DNA from: Calliopum simillimum
Taxonomy: Eukaryota > Arthropoda > Insecta > Diptera > Lauxaniidae
DNA length: 64,000 bases
Assembly: GCA_951812925.1 (NCBI GenBank)
Contig: OX638368.1
Span: 162,364,492 to 162,428,491 of the forward strand
Direction of reading: 5' to 3'
A model generated the notes under the pieces. The model did not search any database and had not been told where the DNA came from. It saw only the letters and a program-made list of their open reading frames with translations. Position 1 is the stretch's first letter; each line of letters starts with the position of its first letter. The position numbers were made by a program, and so were the translations under genes. Shown in pieces: positions 1 through 9,554 of the stretch.

Positions 1-602
1 CTTTTCGCCGGGGGTGATCTCTTACCCATGTTGTGTTCCTTAATAGTAAGTGGTGTCCATATCAATCTCTAAAGCAAAGGCTTAGACTGCATTTGTTGTG
101 CTGAAGAAAAAGCTATTGCTGGCAAAATAAAATTTCAAAGCTTTGTGCCTTTGCAGAGAAACGCTGTGATATCACTGTTACTCTGTCTCTCCTAAGAATA
201 CTAAGGATTCCAAACTCTTCCAGTGACTAAGAACTTACTATATGTAGTTATCTCAATAGGGCTCTGATTGAGATATTGAGGTACTGACACTTTGTAATCC
301 TACCATCTCTAATCTAGCTATCAATCTCTTACTTTCAATCTCGTATCTTAGATCCCAATAAAGTGGAATTTTCAACACCTCTCTTGTTTTCCAAATAAAT
401 TGCGTTGCAAAATATTTGTAAAGCACATCAATATACAAACGTACTACGTATTTTTTTTTTTTCACAAGCATACCGGACTGCTCTGCTGTTCAGCGGATCA
501 GTGACAACGCGGGATACACGTTTTAGAGCTACAGATCATGACTGATCAACAGCTACATATTAAATCGAAATATGAACAAGAAACGAGAAAACGCAACACG
601 AG
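1..602. other. No recognised gene
   Basis: I see no recognisable gene or element here. A 72-codon minus-strand open frame at 253-471 has no motif I know. It could be the 3' flank of the LINE fragment that follows, but no tail or target duplication shows where that element ends. Confidence 0.4.
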
Positions 603-1325
603 CTAGGGGTTCAAGTGCAAGATTATTTTACATTTAAGGATAGCGATTGAGTCATCAAAAGAATATAAATGGTATAAACTGTTAAAATCGTTACAGATGC
701 TACGGAAGGGAGTAAACTGTGCATAATTTGACCTACAATGTGACAATTTTAGAGGGCGAATGTGCCTTGAGTCTCTTCCTGGAACATTGAAATCTATTGA
801 TTGAAGTAAAATTGGTGAATTCGTTTCGCCTATAATAATTTTATGCAAAAAAGTTACATTAAGCATTACTCTTCTACTATTCAATGAAGGTAAACGGATT
901 AGTTTCAAACGGCTTACATATGAAGGCAGATTTTGGTCAGGATTCCACGGTAGTCCACGAAGTGCAAATAATAAAAATTGTTTTTGGACTGATTCTAGTT
1001 GATCACTATAGATTGTATAGCATGGATTCCATACAGGTGATGCGTACTCTAGGATAGGCCTCACAAGAGAAGTGTAATGAAGTTTCGTTGTATAAGGACC
1101 ATTAAATTCTTTGGCCCAATGCTTGATAAAGCCAAAAACACCTTAAGCTTTGTTAATGGTCAAATTTATATGGAATTTGAACTGTAGCTTTGGATCAAGC
1201 ATGACTCCTAGATCATTAAACCTTTCCACAGCTACCAGAGTGTGACTATTGATGGAATAAGAGAAGCTTAGAGCAGATTTTCTTGAAAATGTAATTTTCT
1301 TACATTTATTTAAATTTGATTCCAT
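603..1325 (-). pseudogene. 3' end of a non-LTR retrotransposon reverse transcriptase (broken)
   Basis: The minus strand encodes the C-terminal part of a LINE ORF2 protein, the region after the reverse transcriptase catalytic core. Two open blocks in one frame are separated by one stop. The upstream block (1325 to 1143) contains the typical FNDLGVMLDPKLQF stretch. The downstream block begins near RPILEYASPVWNPC, a sequence found after the RT thumb in many insect LINEs, and runs to a stop at 603. Reading through the TAA at 1143-1145 (KA, stop, GVFGFI), the frame stays open between the blocks, so this looks like a single nonsense change, not an indel. The catalytic RT and endonuclease regions are missing, so the copy is 5'-truncated. 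No poly(A) tail or target duplication was found. The exact clade (CR1 or Jockey-like) cannot be settled from this fragment. Confidence 0.8.
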
Positions 1326-1982
1326 GCGATTTACTTTATGTATATGAGAACATATATTAATAAGAAGTAAATGGTAAAATTACATATGTTAATGGTTCTG
1401 TATTAGAAGCACTGAAAAATACACACATACATTTGTGTAAATACACTCATATTGTACAAAAGATGTTAATTTAACAGAAGAAGAAAAAGAAAAAGTAAAA
1501 GTGAAAGTGAAAGCTAGGTAATTAAAGATAAAAACTTCCTGCATTTCAACCCCACTCCCACTTGCGAACACAAGACTGCGCTGCGGTGAAAATGAGTTTG
1601 TTTGCATGGTTTCCCAATGGGTTGATTATGACGCGAAAAATGAAAAACGTTTGAAGGCAGCTGCGGAAGGATTACAATAATAATTATTCTAGATAGCGAT
1701 TATACACACATCGACTTACGAGTGTAGACATGCACATGAACGAACATACAGCAACGTAGGTACAAGTACTATTCGTATGATTTTGTCACACCAGCACAAA
1801 AACATTTCAACAAAACGCCGCACATACATACATAAATGGCTCAGTAGGAATTAAAGGTCTCAAGAATAATTTTGTGGTAAATTTGTAATTTAGTATAAAG
1901 CCGTGAGTATTAAGGTGGAGGGAAATTTGTTTTTTGCGATTTTCAAAATGGCTCACATGCGAAAAGATGCTCCATTATATTC
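1326..1982. other. No recognised gene
   Basis: A+T-rich sequence without a convincing open frame or a recognised element. It contains short purine runs around 1480-1515 only. Confidence 0.4.
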
Positions 1983-1986
1983 TTAA

Positions 1987-2690
1987 GGGGACATTCGCTT
2001 TTGTAATTGAAAAGAAAAACACTTTTTAAAAATTTTATTATGAAAAAACTATTATATTAATTGACAAAACTTCTTTTGGACATTGTTAAATACTGTTTAA
2101 GAAATATGAAAAAATTTCTTTTTTCTATTTTTAGTTTCCCTTAGCTGCTGTAGAGGGCGCCATCCAAAACTTACTTTTTAAACTGGTAGGAAATTTTTCT
2201 CCGAATCTACTCGACCGATTTTAAAAAACCAAAGAGCATTCGATTACTCATAAAAAATATTAAGCAATAAGCCTCTGAAAGTTTTAAAAAATATCCCCCC
2301 CTTTTTTTCGGGGCTTTTTTTGAGGGTAAGTGCCTACATTTTTTCGCATATTTCATAAATATTCATACAAAAACTTCAAAATATAAAAAAGTATGAGTTT
2401 TAAAGGCTTATTGTATAGTTTTGGGTCTCAAGAATAAAATCTATTTTGAATTTTTCAAAAATCTGTTACAGGAGGTCTAAAATATTTCCTACCGTTTAAA
2501 AAGTAACTTTTGGATGGCGCCCTCTACAGCAGCTAAGTGAAACTAAAAATAAAAAAATAAAAAATTTTCATAGTTCTTAAACAGTGTTTAACAATGTCCA
2601 AAAGAAATTTTGTCAATAAATGTAATAGTTTTTTCATAATAAAATTTTTAAAAAGTGGTTTTCTTTTCAATTATAAAAGCGAATGTCCCC
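1987..2690. mobile_element. TTAA-flanked foldback MITE (piggyBac-type target)
   Basis: A 704-bp element with very long inverted arms. The left end GGGGACATTCGCTTTT is the reverse complement of the right end AAAAGCGAATGTCCCC. Both ends are followed directly by TTAA (1983-1986 and 2691-2694), the target duplication made by piggyBac-type transposases. The arms stay complementary for about 300 bp each, including a shared block with GATGGCGCCCTCTACAGCAG (antisense in the left arm near 2150, sense in the right arm near 2513) and a shared CAATAAGCCT. Only about 100 bp in the centre is unpaired. There is no coding sequence, so it must be moved in trans. The arms differ by scattered substitutions, so the copy is not new. 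Assignment to piggyBac rests on the TTAA target alone. Confidence 0.72.
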
Positions 2691-2694
2691 TTAA

Positions 2695-3026
2695 TAAAAA
2701 ATGTTATATGGTACGTTTTGATATTTTAATGTTTTGTACTGCCACAAAGATATTGAAGTTTTGAAAAAAAAAAAAATATTAAGTTGAGTTTATTTGTATA
2801 GGATAAAATCAATAAAAGAGCTTAAACGTGTCCAAATTGTGATTTTTATTATAATATTAATATATTTTAAACAAATTTGAACTCCTTTTTAATATTAAAA
2901 ACAGGCATTGTCCTTCGTGATTCCAGCCATGTTTTGATGAGACCATCTATTCTTTCTGAACCACATACAGAAGCAACAGCTTCACTAACAATTTGATTTG
3001 AGTATGACCTTTTATTCCATGGCCCA
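2695..3026. other. No recognised gene
   Basis: A+T-rich DNA with no supported gene. A 63-codon open frame just downstream at 2998-3189 covers one copy of a 44-bp repeat that also occurs at 3901 and has no recognisable protein motif. Confidence 0.35.
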
Positions 3027-3070
3027 TTTAGAATATGTAAAAATTAAAAATCTCCATAGAGCCGCGCTCC
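3027..3070 (+). repeat. 44-bp direct repeat, copy 1
   Basis: The sequence starting TTTAGAATATGTAAAAAT and ending with GCGCTCC recurs at 3901-3943 in the same orientation with few differences. The two copies bracket the 162-bp tandem repeat, which suggests that the whole 0.9-kb block is one element or a local duplication. Confidence 0.7.
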
Positions 3071-3318
3071 TCCACATTGTGTACAATAGCAACTATATTT
3101 ATGAATTTCATATGAAAAACATAAAAATTGTTATGACAGAAAATAATAGTTGCGCTGATTTATCAATCAACAAAGCAATGGTTTTCTAAAATGTTTAGTC
3201 AAAATACATATATGTATGTTCCATGAACACTTCTCTATGTACTTACCCGAAAATAAACAACTGTGAGCTTAGTTATTGCGAGTTGAAAGTTGTATGTTTT
3301 ATTCAAACTTTTAGAGGC

Positions 3319-3770
3319 AAAAAAGGAGCTTAAAGCCGGTTTATTCGCAAGAAAGAGTTCTTTTGATTCACTTCTTCACCTTATCCCACTCAGAAGAAGC
3401 TAACAAACAACACCTCATAAAAAAATTTCAGTGCCAACATTTGGAAGTCGATTCAATATTAATAATTTAAAAATGCCAAGAAAAAAGGCGCGTAAGCTCG
3501 GTTTATTGGCAATAAGGAACTGTTCCGATTAAATTTTCTTATTTTCCAACTCTGGACAAATTGACGAACAGGCCTGATCAAACCATTTTAATTTCCAAGA
3601 CTTCGAGGTAACTATAATATAGGTAATTTAAACATGCCTCGAAAAAAGGAGCTTAAGTCCAGTTTATTCGCAAGAAGGAAGAGTCTGGACTTTATTTTTA
3701 TATTTTCCAACTCAGGAGAAGTGGACAAACAAAGCCTCATCAAAAAAACTTCAGTGTTCTAACTTTGAGT
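3319..3770 (+). repeat. Three-unit tandem repeat, period about 162 bp
   Basis: Three diverged units start at about 3319, 3481 and 3642. Each begins AAAAAAGG(A/C)GC(T/G)TAAG, followed by GTTTATT(C/G)GCAA and, further on, a block like TTTTCCAACTC(A/T)GGA. Spacing is 162 and 161 bp. Units 2 and 3 are preceded by an ATG-led stretch reading MPRKK in one frame, but the frame closes in unit 2, so coding is not supported. The block could be a degraded satellite or an internal minisatellite of an unrecognised transposon. Confidence 0.7.
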
Positions 3771-3900
3771 TTTTTCCTATATTCCCAGGATGTGTTTAAG
3801 GTTTGATTGACTTGTGGCAGTACTAAAACCCAAAATTTTTAAAAAATATTTATACACTTTTAAAAGGTGATTGACGGAACACCTTTTCCGCACTGAGCCG

Positions 3901-3943
3901 TTTAGAATATGTAAAAATAAAAAATCTCCATAGAGCAGCGCTC
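3901..3943 (+). repeat. 44-bp direct repeat, copy 2
   Basis: Second copy of the repeat at 3027-3070. It differs by a few substitutions and a single-base length change. Confidence 0.7.
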
Positions 3944-4454
3944 CATCCTAGTGAGTATAGTTTACACCGAATAAGCGGTACGGAAGCATTTAATTACTAA
4001 TTCGCAAGAAAACTCTACAAATTTTACTTTGAGATATTTGGTCTAAACCAGTTTAAATGCAATAGCGCCAGGGAATACATATACCCGGACAGGTATAAAA
4101 AAGCTGGCTCAGAAAACCCTAACCTTGAACATGTGTTAAAAGGACAGAGGTTGGGTATGAGAAACGAAAATTAGAAGCTGCGAATGTTACACAGCCAGAC
4201 GTTTGGCTAGAGAAAATCTGCATTAACAAAACATGGAGAGCTAACATTGAGAATATACAATTAAAAAGGACTCAAATCTAGCCACCATGTTGTAATAATT
4301 TTCACATGAAATTGCAGATATCAAACGACCTGTGTCAAAAATTAACTATGTTGTTGCAAGTCAACTTTTTTTTTTTCAATAAAACATTAAACTAACGTTA
4401 GGAAAAATAAAAATTTACATACCTTTATTTAAATGCAACAAAAATATCTATGTA
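3944..4454. other. No recognised gene
   Basis: Nothing recognisable in about 500 bp of A+T-rich sequence before the next transposon end. Confidence 0.35.
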
Positions 4455-4509
4455 GGGTAGAACGGGCTTAAATCGCCACGGGGTTAAACAACCAATTGCC
4501 TCTAATTTT

Positions 4510-5338
4510 TATACCCTACACCCAGGGTATATTCACTTTGTCCTTCCGTTTGTAACGCAGAGAAGGAGGCGTGGCAGGTATAGAAAAGTATATATATTCT
4601 TGATCAGCGTCACCCCCTGAGTCGATATAGCCATGTCCGTCTGTCTGGCTGGCTGGCTGGCTGGGTGGCTGGCTGGCTGGCTGGCTGGGTGGCTGGCTGG
4701 CTGTGTGTTGAAATACACTTTTTGGGAAAACTGAGCAAGATAATTCAATGAAATTTGGTACACTGCCTTCGTCATCAAAGTTAGCTCGGGGGATTGAAAA
4801 TGAGCAAAATCGGTCAACGGACACGCCTACCGCCCATACAAAAATTATATTCAAAATGCAATTTTAGGAGTATTTTTCACGACAATGCAACCGCAATACA
4901 TATAAGTACTACGAATTGTAAGCGCAAGCTCTGATAAAAATTTGAGCGAATTCGGACAAGAGGGCGTGGTACCTCCCATATAAGCAGAAGCTTCAAAACG
5001 CTATACTGAAAGCGTTTTTTGAGATATTCGAACCAAATTTGACTCAGACACTAAGAATTATAAATGAAAGCTCTCAGCAAAAACTGGGTGAAATCAGACA
5101 AGGGGGCGTGGCACCTCCCATATAAGCAAAAGATTCAAAATGCTATACTGAAAGAGTTTTTTGAGATAATCCAATTAAATTTCACTCTGACACTAAAAAC
5201 TATAAATGCAAGCTCTGAACAAAAACTGGGTGTACTCGGACAAGAGGGCGTGGCACCTCCCATATAAGCAAACTTTTCAAAATACTGCAGTGTAGGGTAT
5301 TTATTTTTTGGCCAGGCCAAAATTTACACCCTTACTAG
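4510..5338 (+). mobile_element. Complete DINE-1-like Helentron (non-autonomous), copy 1
   Basis: An 829-bp non-coding element. It starts TATACCCTACACCCAGGGTA and carries the conserved DINE-1/INE-1 text: TTTGTAACGCAGAGAAGGAG, then a block ending TATATTCTTGATCAGCGTCA, then GAGTCGATATAGCCATGTCC followed by GTCTGTCTGG. It ends CACCCTTACTAG. Structural hallmarks agree: ATACCCTACA at 4511-4520 is repeated inverted as TGTAGGGTAT at 5291-5300, matching the subterminal inverted repeats of Helentron-type elements, and the 3' end is CTAG before T, the CTRR-T Helitron signature, without a target duplication. A CTGG microsatellite (about 4646-4702) occupies the usual variable position. Inside, a roughly 120-bp block with GGGCGTGG(T/C)ACCTCCCATA occurs three times (about 4969, 5104, 5247). 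It sits inside the TA-flanked transposon, so it is the younger of the two. Confidence 0.85.
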
Positions 5339-5381
5339 TTTTTAATAAAGTCGAATCGAACGACCGTTGGTACAGTAGACA

Positions 5382-5832
5382 GTGATCGATACAACGCAAC
5401 TTTGGCAAAAGGTTCCACTACCGCATGTGTGTTATAACCTGAGTTCTGACCAAAGAAAGAATTCACGCATCCTCGCCACAATATTTTTAGTCGACAAAAG
5501 TTCAAAATTCCACAAATCAGTGAAGTTCAAAAAAAAAGGTAAGTATTTTCTAAGAGCAGAATTACTTACATGCTGAATCCAAATCTGTTTTTGGTTTTAC
5601 AAAATTTAAGTTTGTTAAAAAGTTATTCGGCTTAAAATAAAAAAAAGCACGTGGGGTTAAATAACCAGAAGGATAAACAGGCATTGGTCACCATGGTATG
5701 GTCGGAAAAAAGATTCTAAAGTTGTTTTCTGAGCAAAAATCAAGACACGGCAACCAAAACAACACTCGTCGCTCCAAAAGAGATCGTCCAAGAAAAGTAG
5801 TATACGTTGAGGAAAGTGACGCCAGCGATTAA
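5382..5832 (+). pseudogene. Possible 3' exons of the split DNA transposon's transposase
   Basis: An open frame from about 5382 ends at a strong splice donor, AAAG followed by GTAAGT at 5539. An acceptor (AAACAG) at 5680 joins in phase to a frame ending at the TAA at 5830-5832. The second exon is very basic (RRSKRDRPRK) and closes with acidic residues (EESDASD), a layout typical of pogo-like and related transposase C-termini. The catalytic part is absent, so the fragment is not functional. The intron call comes only from splice-site shape and phase agreement. It lies inside the TIR element 4455-6177, downstream of the DINE-1 insertion that removed its 5' context. Confidence 0.4.
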
Positions 5833-6177
5833 TGAAGCTCAAGAGAAACTTTTTCAAGTTAATTTTGTTCTTTTGTAACGTTTTGAAAAATTCTGATAAA
5901 ATTAAAACCCTTAAAATAACAATTTTGGTCACTTTTCTTATAAAAAGAAAGTTTGATTATTTTACCACACCAGGTGGGGTAAAACAACCATTTTTCACTT
6001 TTTGTTCAAATGCAATTACCGGATAAACAATGCGAGTTTGAAAAAAAAATGTTCGAATGAATTTTGTAACGAAGGGTTCAACAAACCAGGAACAGTTGAA
6101 ATTTTCAAATTATTATCATAAACAAAGTTTTTACAAAGTTCCAAACACAAAAGTGGTTGTTTAACCCCGTTCTACCC

Positions 6178-7009
6178 TATGTATTTAAAATGTGCGATAC
6201 TTCAGAATAGAAACATTCGATTAAAAATTGTGGAATATCTATTACTACGAGTTCATAGGCAAAATTTAATTACATTAACTACTGTAAGTGCCTCAAAATA
6301 GCAATTTTTGCACTTTGCAACAAAAGATATTTTAGAATCCTGAAGTAACAGAAAAGAACAAAATTCAGTTTCGTAATTTCGATGTCCAAGCCTCATTATC
6401 AGTCATACTTCAAAAGAGGGAAAAATAGTGATTTACTCTTGGCCTTAGTCTTCGCAATTTTTCAAGACCAAGACCACGGCGCTGATATAATAGTGATTGA
6501 TTATCGCGACCAAGACCAAGACGAAATTGAGTATTTTTGAAACCCGACTGCTATGAAAAACTAAGGTTTAGACATTTTGAATACTCAACAATCTTTAGAA
6601 ATTTTTCAAGACCAAGACTCAATTAAAACAAAATGTTTAGGCTTCTGTTTTTTACTTTCAAGTTTTTGTCATTTACGTCATTGCTGCCAGTTGGGGTACA
6701 TTTTACGTATTTGTGTGTTTTTGAAAATTAAAACCTGCTGCTGCTGAAACAGGGTGTTAATTAAGTGCCAACATAAATTAAAACAAAAATAACAATAATT
6801 ATTACAAGTTTCTTGCCGCAAGCAATTGAAAGGAAATTCTTTTCTCTTTACGTGTTACACAGCAGTAAAACTTTTTTTTTCGGAATAAGGATAATGTTTT
6901 TGTTTTCTAAAGAGGATTTACTTAACTAGAGGTGTAAAGTAATGAAGTGTTTTTGTTATGTCAGTTAAAACTTTTGTAGATGTATAGAAAAGGGTTCTTT
7001 AACAACAGA
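6178..7009. repeat. No gene; CAAGACCAAGAC motif cluster at about 6440-6640
   Basis: No gene is seen. Between about 6440 and 6640 the phrase CAAGACCAAGAC recurs (6473, 6510, 6618) with AATTTTTCAAGACCAAGAC in two copies. The reverse complement of the same phrase set occurs at 28030-28220, so this is a dispersed repeat family of unknown type. Confidence 0.5.
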
Positions 7010-7690
7010 TACTCCCCAACCAACAATTTTATAACCTTTTCAATTTTTAAGCTTGGGAAAAGTTAATTTTCAAATGTTTTCATAACCAATTTTCAAACGT
7101 TTGGAAAATATTATTTTTTTATTATTTTTAAAATTGATTTGCAAAGTTAAAATCAACAATTGGAAAATTATTTATTTTCAAACGTTTCAATAACCGTTTT
7201 CCAAACATTCGAAAAATTTTTTATTTTATTTTTTCAATGACTTATCGAGCTAAGTAAAAAACAAGGCATTTGAATCATAACTGGCACGTTAGGTCAGTTG
7301 ATAAGATTGTCGACTAATAACTTGGAGGTCATAGGTTCGTTTCTCAGCAAACATAAATTTTTTTTTATTTTTAAATAAATATCAAAATGTTTGGAAAACG
7401 TTGTTTTATGAAGATAATAAACACTAACAAAATGTCAATTGAAAAGTTAAAAAAACAATTTAAAAATATTGAATAAAAAAATCTGGAAAATATTGAATAA
7501 AAACATTTATAAAAAGCTTGATCCAAATGATTTTCACAAGCTTGCTATGAAAGGTCCAGTTTCGATTATTAAATAATTAGAATTCAAGAATTTCCAAACA
7601 CTTTGCAAGTTAATTTCCAAACGAAATGTTTGCTTCAATAAGCGTATAAGTTATTTTCCAAACGTTTTTGTTTGTTGTGTCTTCATCTGA
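7010..7690. repeat. CAAACGTTTGGAAAA-rich repeat with a tRNA-like core
   Basis: Many copies of TTTTCAAACGTTT, CAAACGTTTGGAAAA and TTTCCAAACGTTT in both orientations surround a tRNA-like segment at 7282-7352. The two halves look loosely inverted around the tRNA-like core. No coding sequence is present. It may be a SINE-derived or foldback element; its ends could not be fixed. Confidence 0.45.
7282..7352 (+). other. tRNA-like sequence (SINE head or tRNA pseudogene)
   Basis: The segment has an A-box-like TTAGGTCAGTTGATAAGA, a CGACTAATAACTTGGAGGTC anticodon-arm-like part, and a B-box-like ATAGGTTCGTTTC at proper spacing. The acceptor ends do not pair well and the B box is imperfect, so a working tRNA gene is unlikely. 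Related tRNA-like pieces occur at 55126-55806, also followed by T-rich runs. Confidence 0.5.
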
Positions 7691-8086
7691 TGTGTATGTA
7701 TTTGAATTTCTGAAAAAAGAAATGTTTACGCAATTAGTTTTTGATTGTGTGTTTAACACAATACTGAAACTTCAAATAATTTTGACACAAAAAATATTAT
7801 AAATCAAAAAGGATCAATTGACAATTTATTTTGTATGTGTGAAATAACAAACAGTTGACCGTCGAAACAGTCCATCGAAACATTTTGATAAAATGTTTCT
7901 GTCATCATAAACATTTCTAACATGCCATATAGGGGAACTGAGGCTATTGTGGTATAGTTTTTCTTCTTCTTCTTCTTATATGCTGAACATTACGAACAGC
8001 ATAAGTTGTGTTTTGATCTGCTCCTGCTTTAGAAATCAAAAACTGGTGAAAGAAAGAAAATAAAGTGGTGCTCCGCGGTTACTTAC

Positions 8087-8198
8087 CTAGCTGACTATTG
8101 GTGCTATTGTTGGAGGCTGTCCAAACTGGTGGTCTGATCGGTGTATCCTTGATATTTAAAAAAATATAAATCTTTTCTTTTAAATAATTTTCCGCCAT
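8087..8198 (-). CDS. Possible first exon of the host TIR element's gene
   Basis: On the minus strand an ATG at 8196-8198 opens a 37-codon frame (MAENYLKEKI...) that ends in a good splice donor, CTAG followed by GTAAGT (8081-8086). It lies about 150 bp inside the left terminal inverted repeat of the 7932-16078 element, a normal place for a transposase start. The peptide has no motif I know, and downstream exons would be displaced by the nested LINE if they exist at all. This is a weak call. Confidence 0.25.
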
Positions 8199-8432
8199 TT
8201 TCCTGACTTTGGAAAGTTTAATTCGTGATTTTCCATTAAATCCACGTAAAAAGAGATAGCAAAAAAATTTTAACAAGTGAAACTAAACAGCTGATTCGTT
8301 CTATTCTGCCATATGTACTGTTTGTGACAAATCACTTGCACTGTACGAACAAAAAGCTGCAAGGAGATTTTCCTATGCCGGTATTGCACTAACATTTTTA
8401 TTTTTTTGTCGCACGATTTATGTACTGCAGCT

Positions 8433-9554
8433 ATGGCTTGTTATAAATGTGAACTCGAGGTGGCGGACGGTGAAGATTATGCCGAATGTGATAGATGTGA
8501 TTCTCTCTTTCATTTGAAATGTTGTAATGTGTCGAAAAAAGAAGCAAATGCGCGAAAAAATAGCAAGTGCCTAAGATTATATTGTCCAGAATGTTTTGTG
8601 GCAAAAAGTGATGGTACGCCTGAGAAATTGAAACAAATTCTAGATGTACTGTACAAAATCGATGTATGTGTCCAACAACAAAAAACATCAAGCATTGAAC
8701 AAAAATTGACCGCAATAGACAAGAAAATCAGCAACGCACCTTCTAACACGAATAATGTGAATAATAGCAACGCACCATTATCGTACGCAAATGTTGCCAA
8801 GAGAAGTGTCAAGCCTGCCGTCGTTGTAAAGCCAAAGTCAAAACAACTGAGTTCAAAAACATTTGAGGATATTTCGAAAAACGTCAACAAAAATGAAGTA
8901 AATGTCTGCAGTACAAGAAACATCCGTGATGGTGGGGTTGTTCTCCGTTGCGAGAATTCAACTGAAACGATAAAAGTGAAACAAGCTGTCACCGAAAAAT
9001 TGGGCGATAATTACGATATAGTTTTGCCGAGCATTAAATGGCCACGTATTAGAATCACCAACATTGATAAGGAAATTGATAATAAGTCCATTTTAGATGA
9101 GCTAAAAAAACACAACTCTGTTTTGAAAGAAATCGACATGCGTTTAATTACTGTGATTCTTCGGAAACGTTACAGTGCAGAATGGAAAGAAGCTGTTTTT
9201 GAAGTGAAAGCCGACGTATTTAAGCAGTTACTCGAAATCGGTATGTTGACATTGCCATGGCGTGAATGTAAGGTCTACGAGCATTTGCACATTAATCGCT
9301 GCTATAAATGCTGTGGTTTCTCGCACAAGTCAAGTGACTGCAAACAACAACAAAAGTGTGGTCGCTGTGCTGGTTCCCATAAACATTCCGAGTGCAAAAG
9401 CAAGGATTTATGCTGCATAAATTGTAAAATGACCAATGAAAAATACAACATGACCTTACCAACGAACCATCATGCTTGGAGCAAAGAATGTATGGTCTAC
9501 AAGCGCCGTTTGGACTCACTGACAAGCAGAATTGAATACAACGATAACGAGTAG
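8433..9554 (+). CDS. LINE ORF1 protein with PHD-type finger and zinc knuckles
   Basis: A 373-residue RNA-binding ORF1 protein that would coat the element's RNA. Residues 3-55 form a PHD-type C4HC3 zinc finger (CYKC, CDRC, FHLKC, CPEC). A coiled-coil-like and basic middle part (about 60-180) leads to a domain with IKWPRIRITNID. Near residues 290-345 are two gag-type zinc knuckles, CYKCCGFSHKSSDC and CGRCAGSHKHSEC, plus a third cysteine/histidine cluster. PHD fingers in ORF1 are known in CR1-like LINEs. The first ATG of the frame was chosen; the frame is open a little upstream without another ATG. It ends at TAG 9552-9554, and the next sense codon continues straight into ORF2 in the same frame. 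Confidence 0.85.
   Translation: MACYKCELEVADGEDYAECDRCDSLFHLKCCNVSKKEANARKNSKCLRLYCPECFVAKSDGTPEKLKQILDVLYKIDVCVQQQKTSSIEQKLTAIDKKISNAPSNTNNVNNSNAPLSYANVAKRSVKPAVVVKPKSKQLSSKTFEDISKNVNKNEVNVCSTRNIRDGGVVLRCENSTETIKVKQAVTEKLGDNYDIVLPSIKWPRIRITNIDKEIDNKSILDELKKHNSVLKEIDMRLITVILRKRYSAEWKEAVFEVKADVFKQLLEIGMLTLPWRECKVYEHLHINRCYKCCGFSHKSSDCKQQQKCGRCAGSHKHSECKSKDLCCINCKMTNEKYNMTLPTNHHAWSKECMVYKRRLDSLTSRIEYNDNE

Larger units (their letters stand above)
4455..6177 (+). mobile_element. TA-flanked DNA transposon relic interrupted by a DINE-1-like element
   Basis: The left end GGGTAGAACGGG and the right end CCCGTTCTACCC are exact reverse complements, each flanked by TA (4453-4454 and 6178-6179), as for the Tc1/mariner/pogo superfamily. 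The complementarity continues into GGTTAAACAACCA on both sides after a 17-bp extra block on the left. Shorter copies of GGGGTTAAATAACC and GTGGGGTAAAACAACC lie at about 5652 and 5974. The interior is split by a complete DINE-1-like element (4510-5338). Removing that leaves about 890 bp with a possible two-exon transposase 3' end. The TA target and the acidic SDASD protein end suggest pogo-like, but the family is not established. Confidence 0.7.

Noticed and set aside
253..471. 72-codon minus-strand frame next to the LINE fragment
   Set aside because: No recognisable motif, and its relation to the LINE 3' end could not be shown.
520..531. GTTTTAGAGCTA, identical to the start of a Cas9 crRNA repeat
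   Set aside because: A single 12-base match with no repeat array, no spacers and an insect context; coincidence.
4516..4854. Overlapping minus-strand frames rich in Ser-Gln-Pro-Ala repeats
   Set aside because: They are translations of the CTGG microsatellite and DINE-1 core, not proteins.
7282..7352. Functional tRNA gene
   Set aside because: A and B boxes are recognisable but the acceptor stem does not pair and the B box is imperfect; better a pseudogene or SINE head.
8431..8992. Minus-strand frames opposite the LINE ORF1
   Set aside because: Shadows of the ORF1 coding frame.
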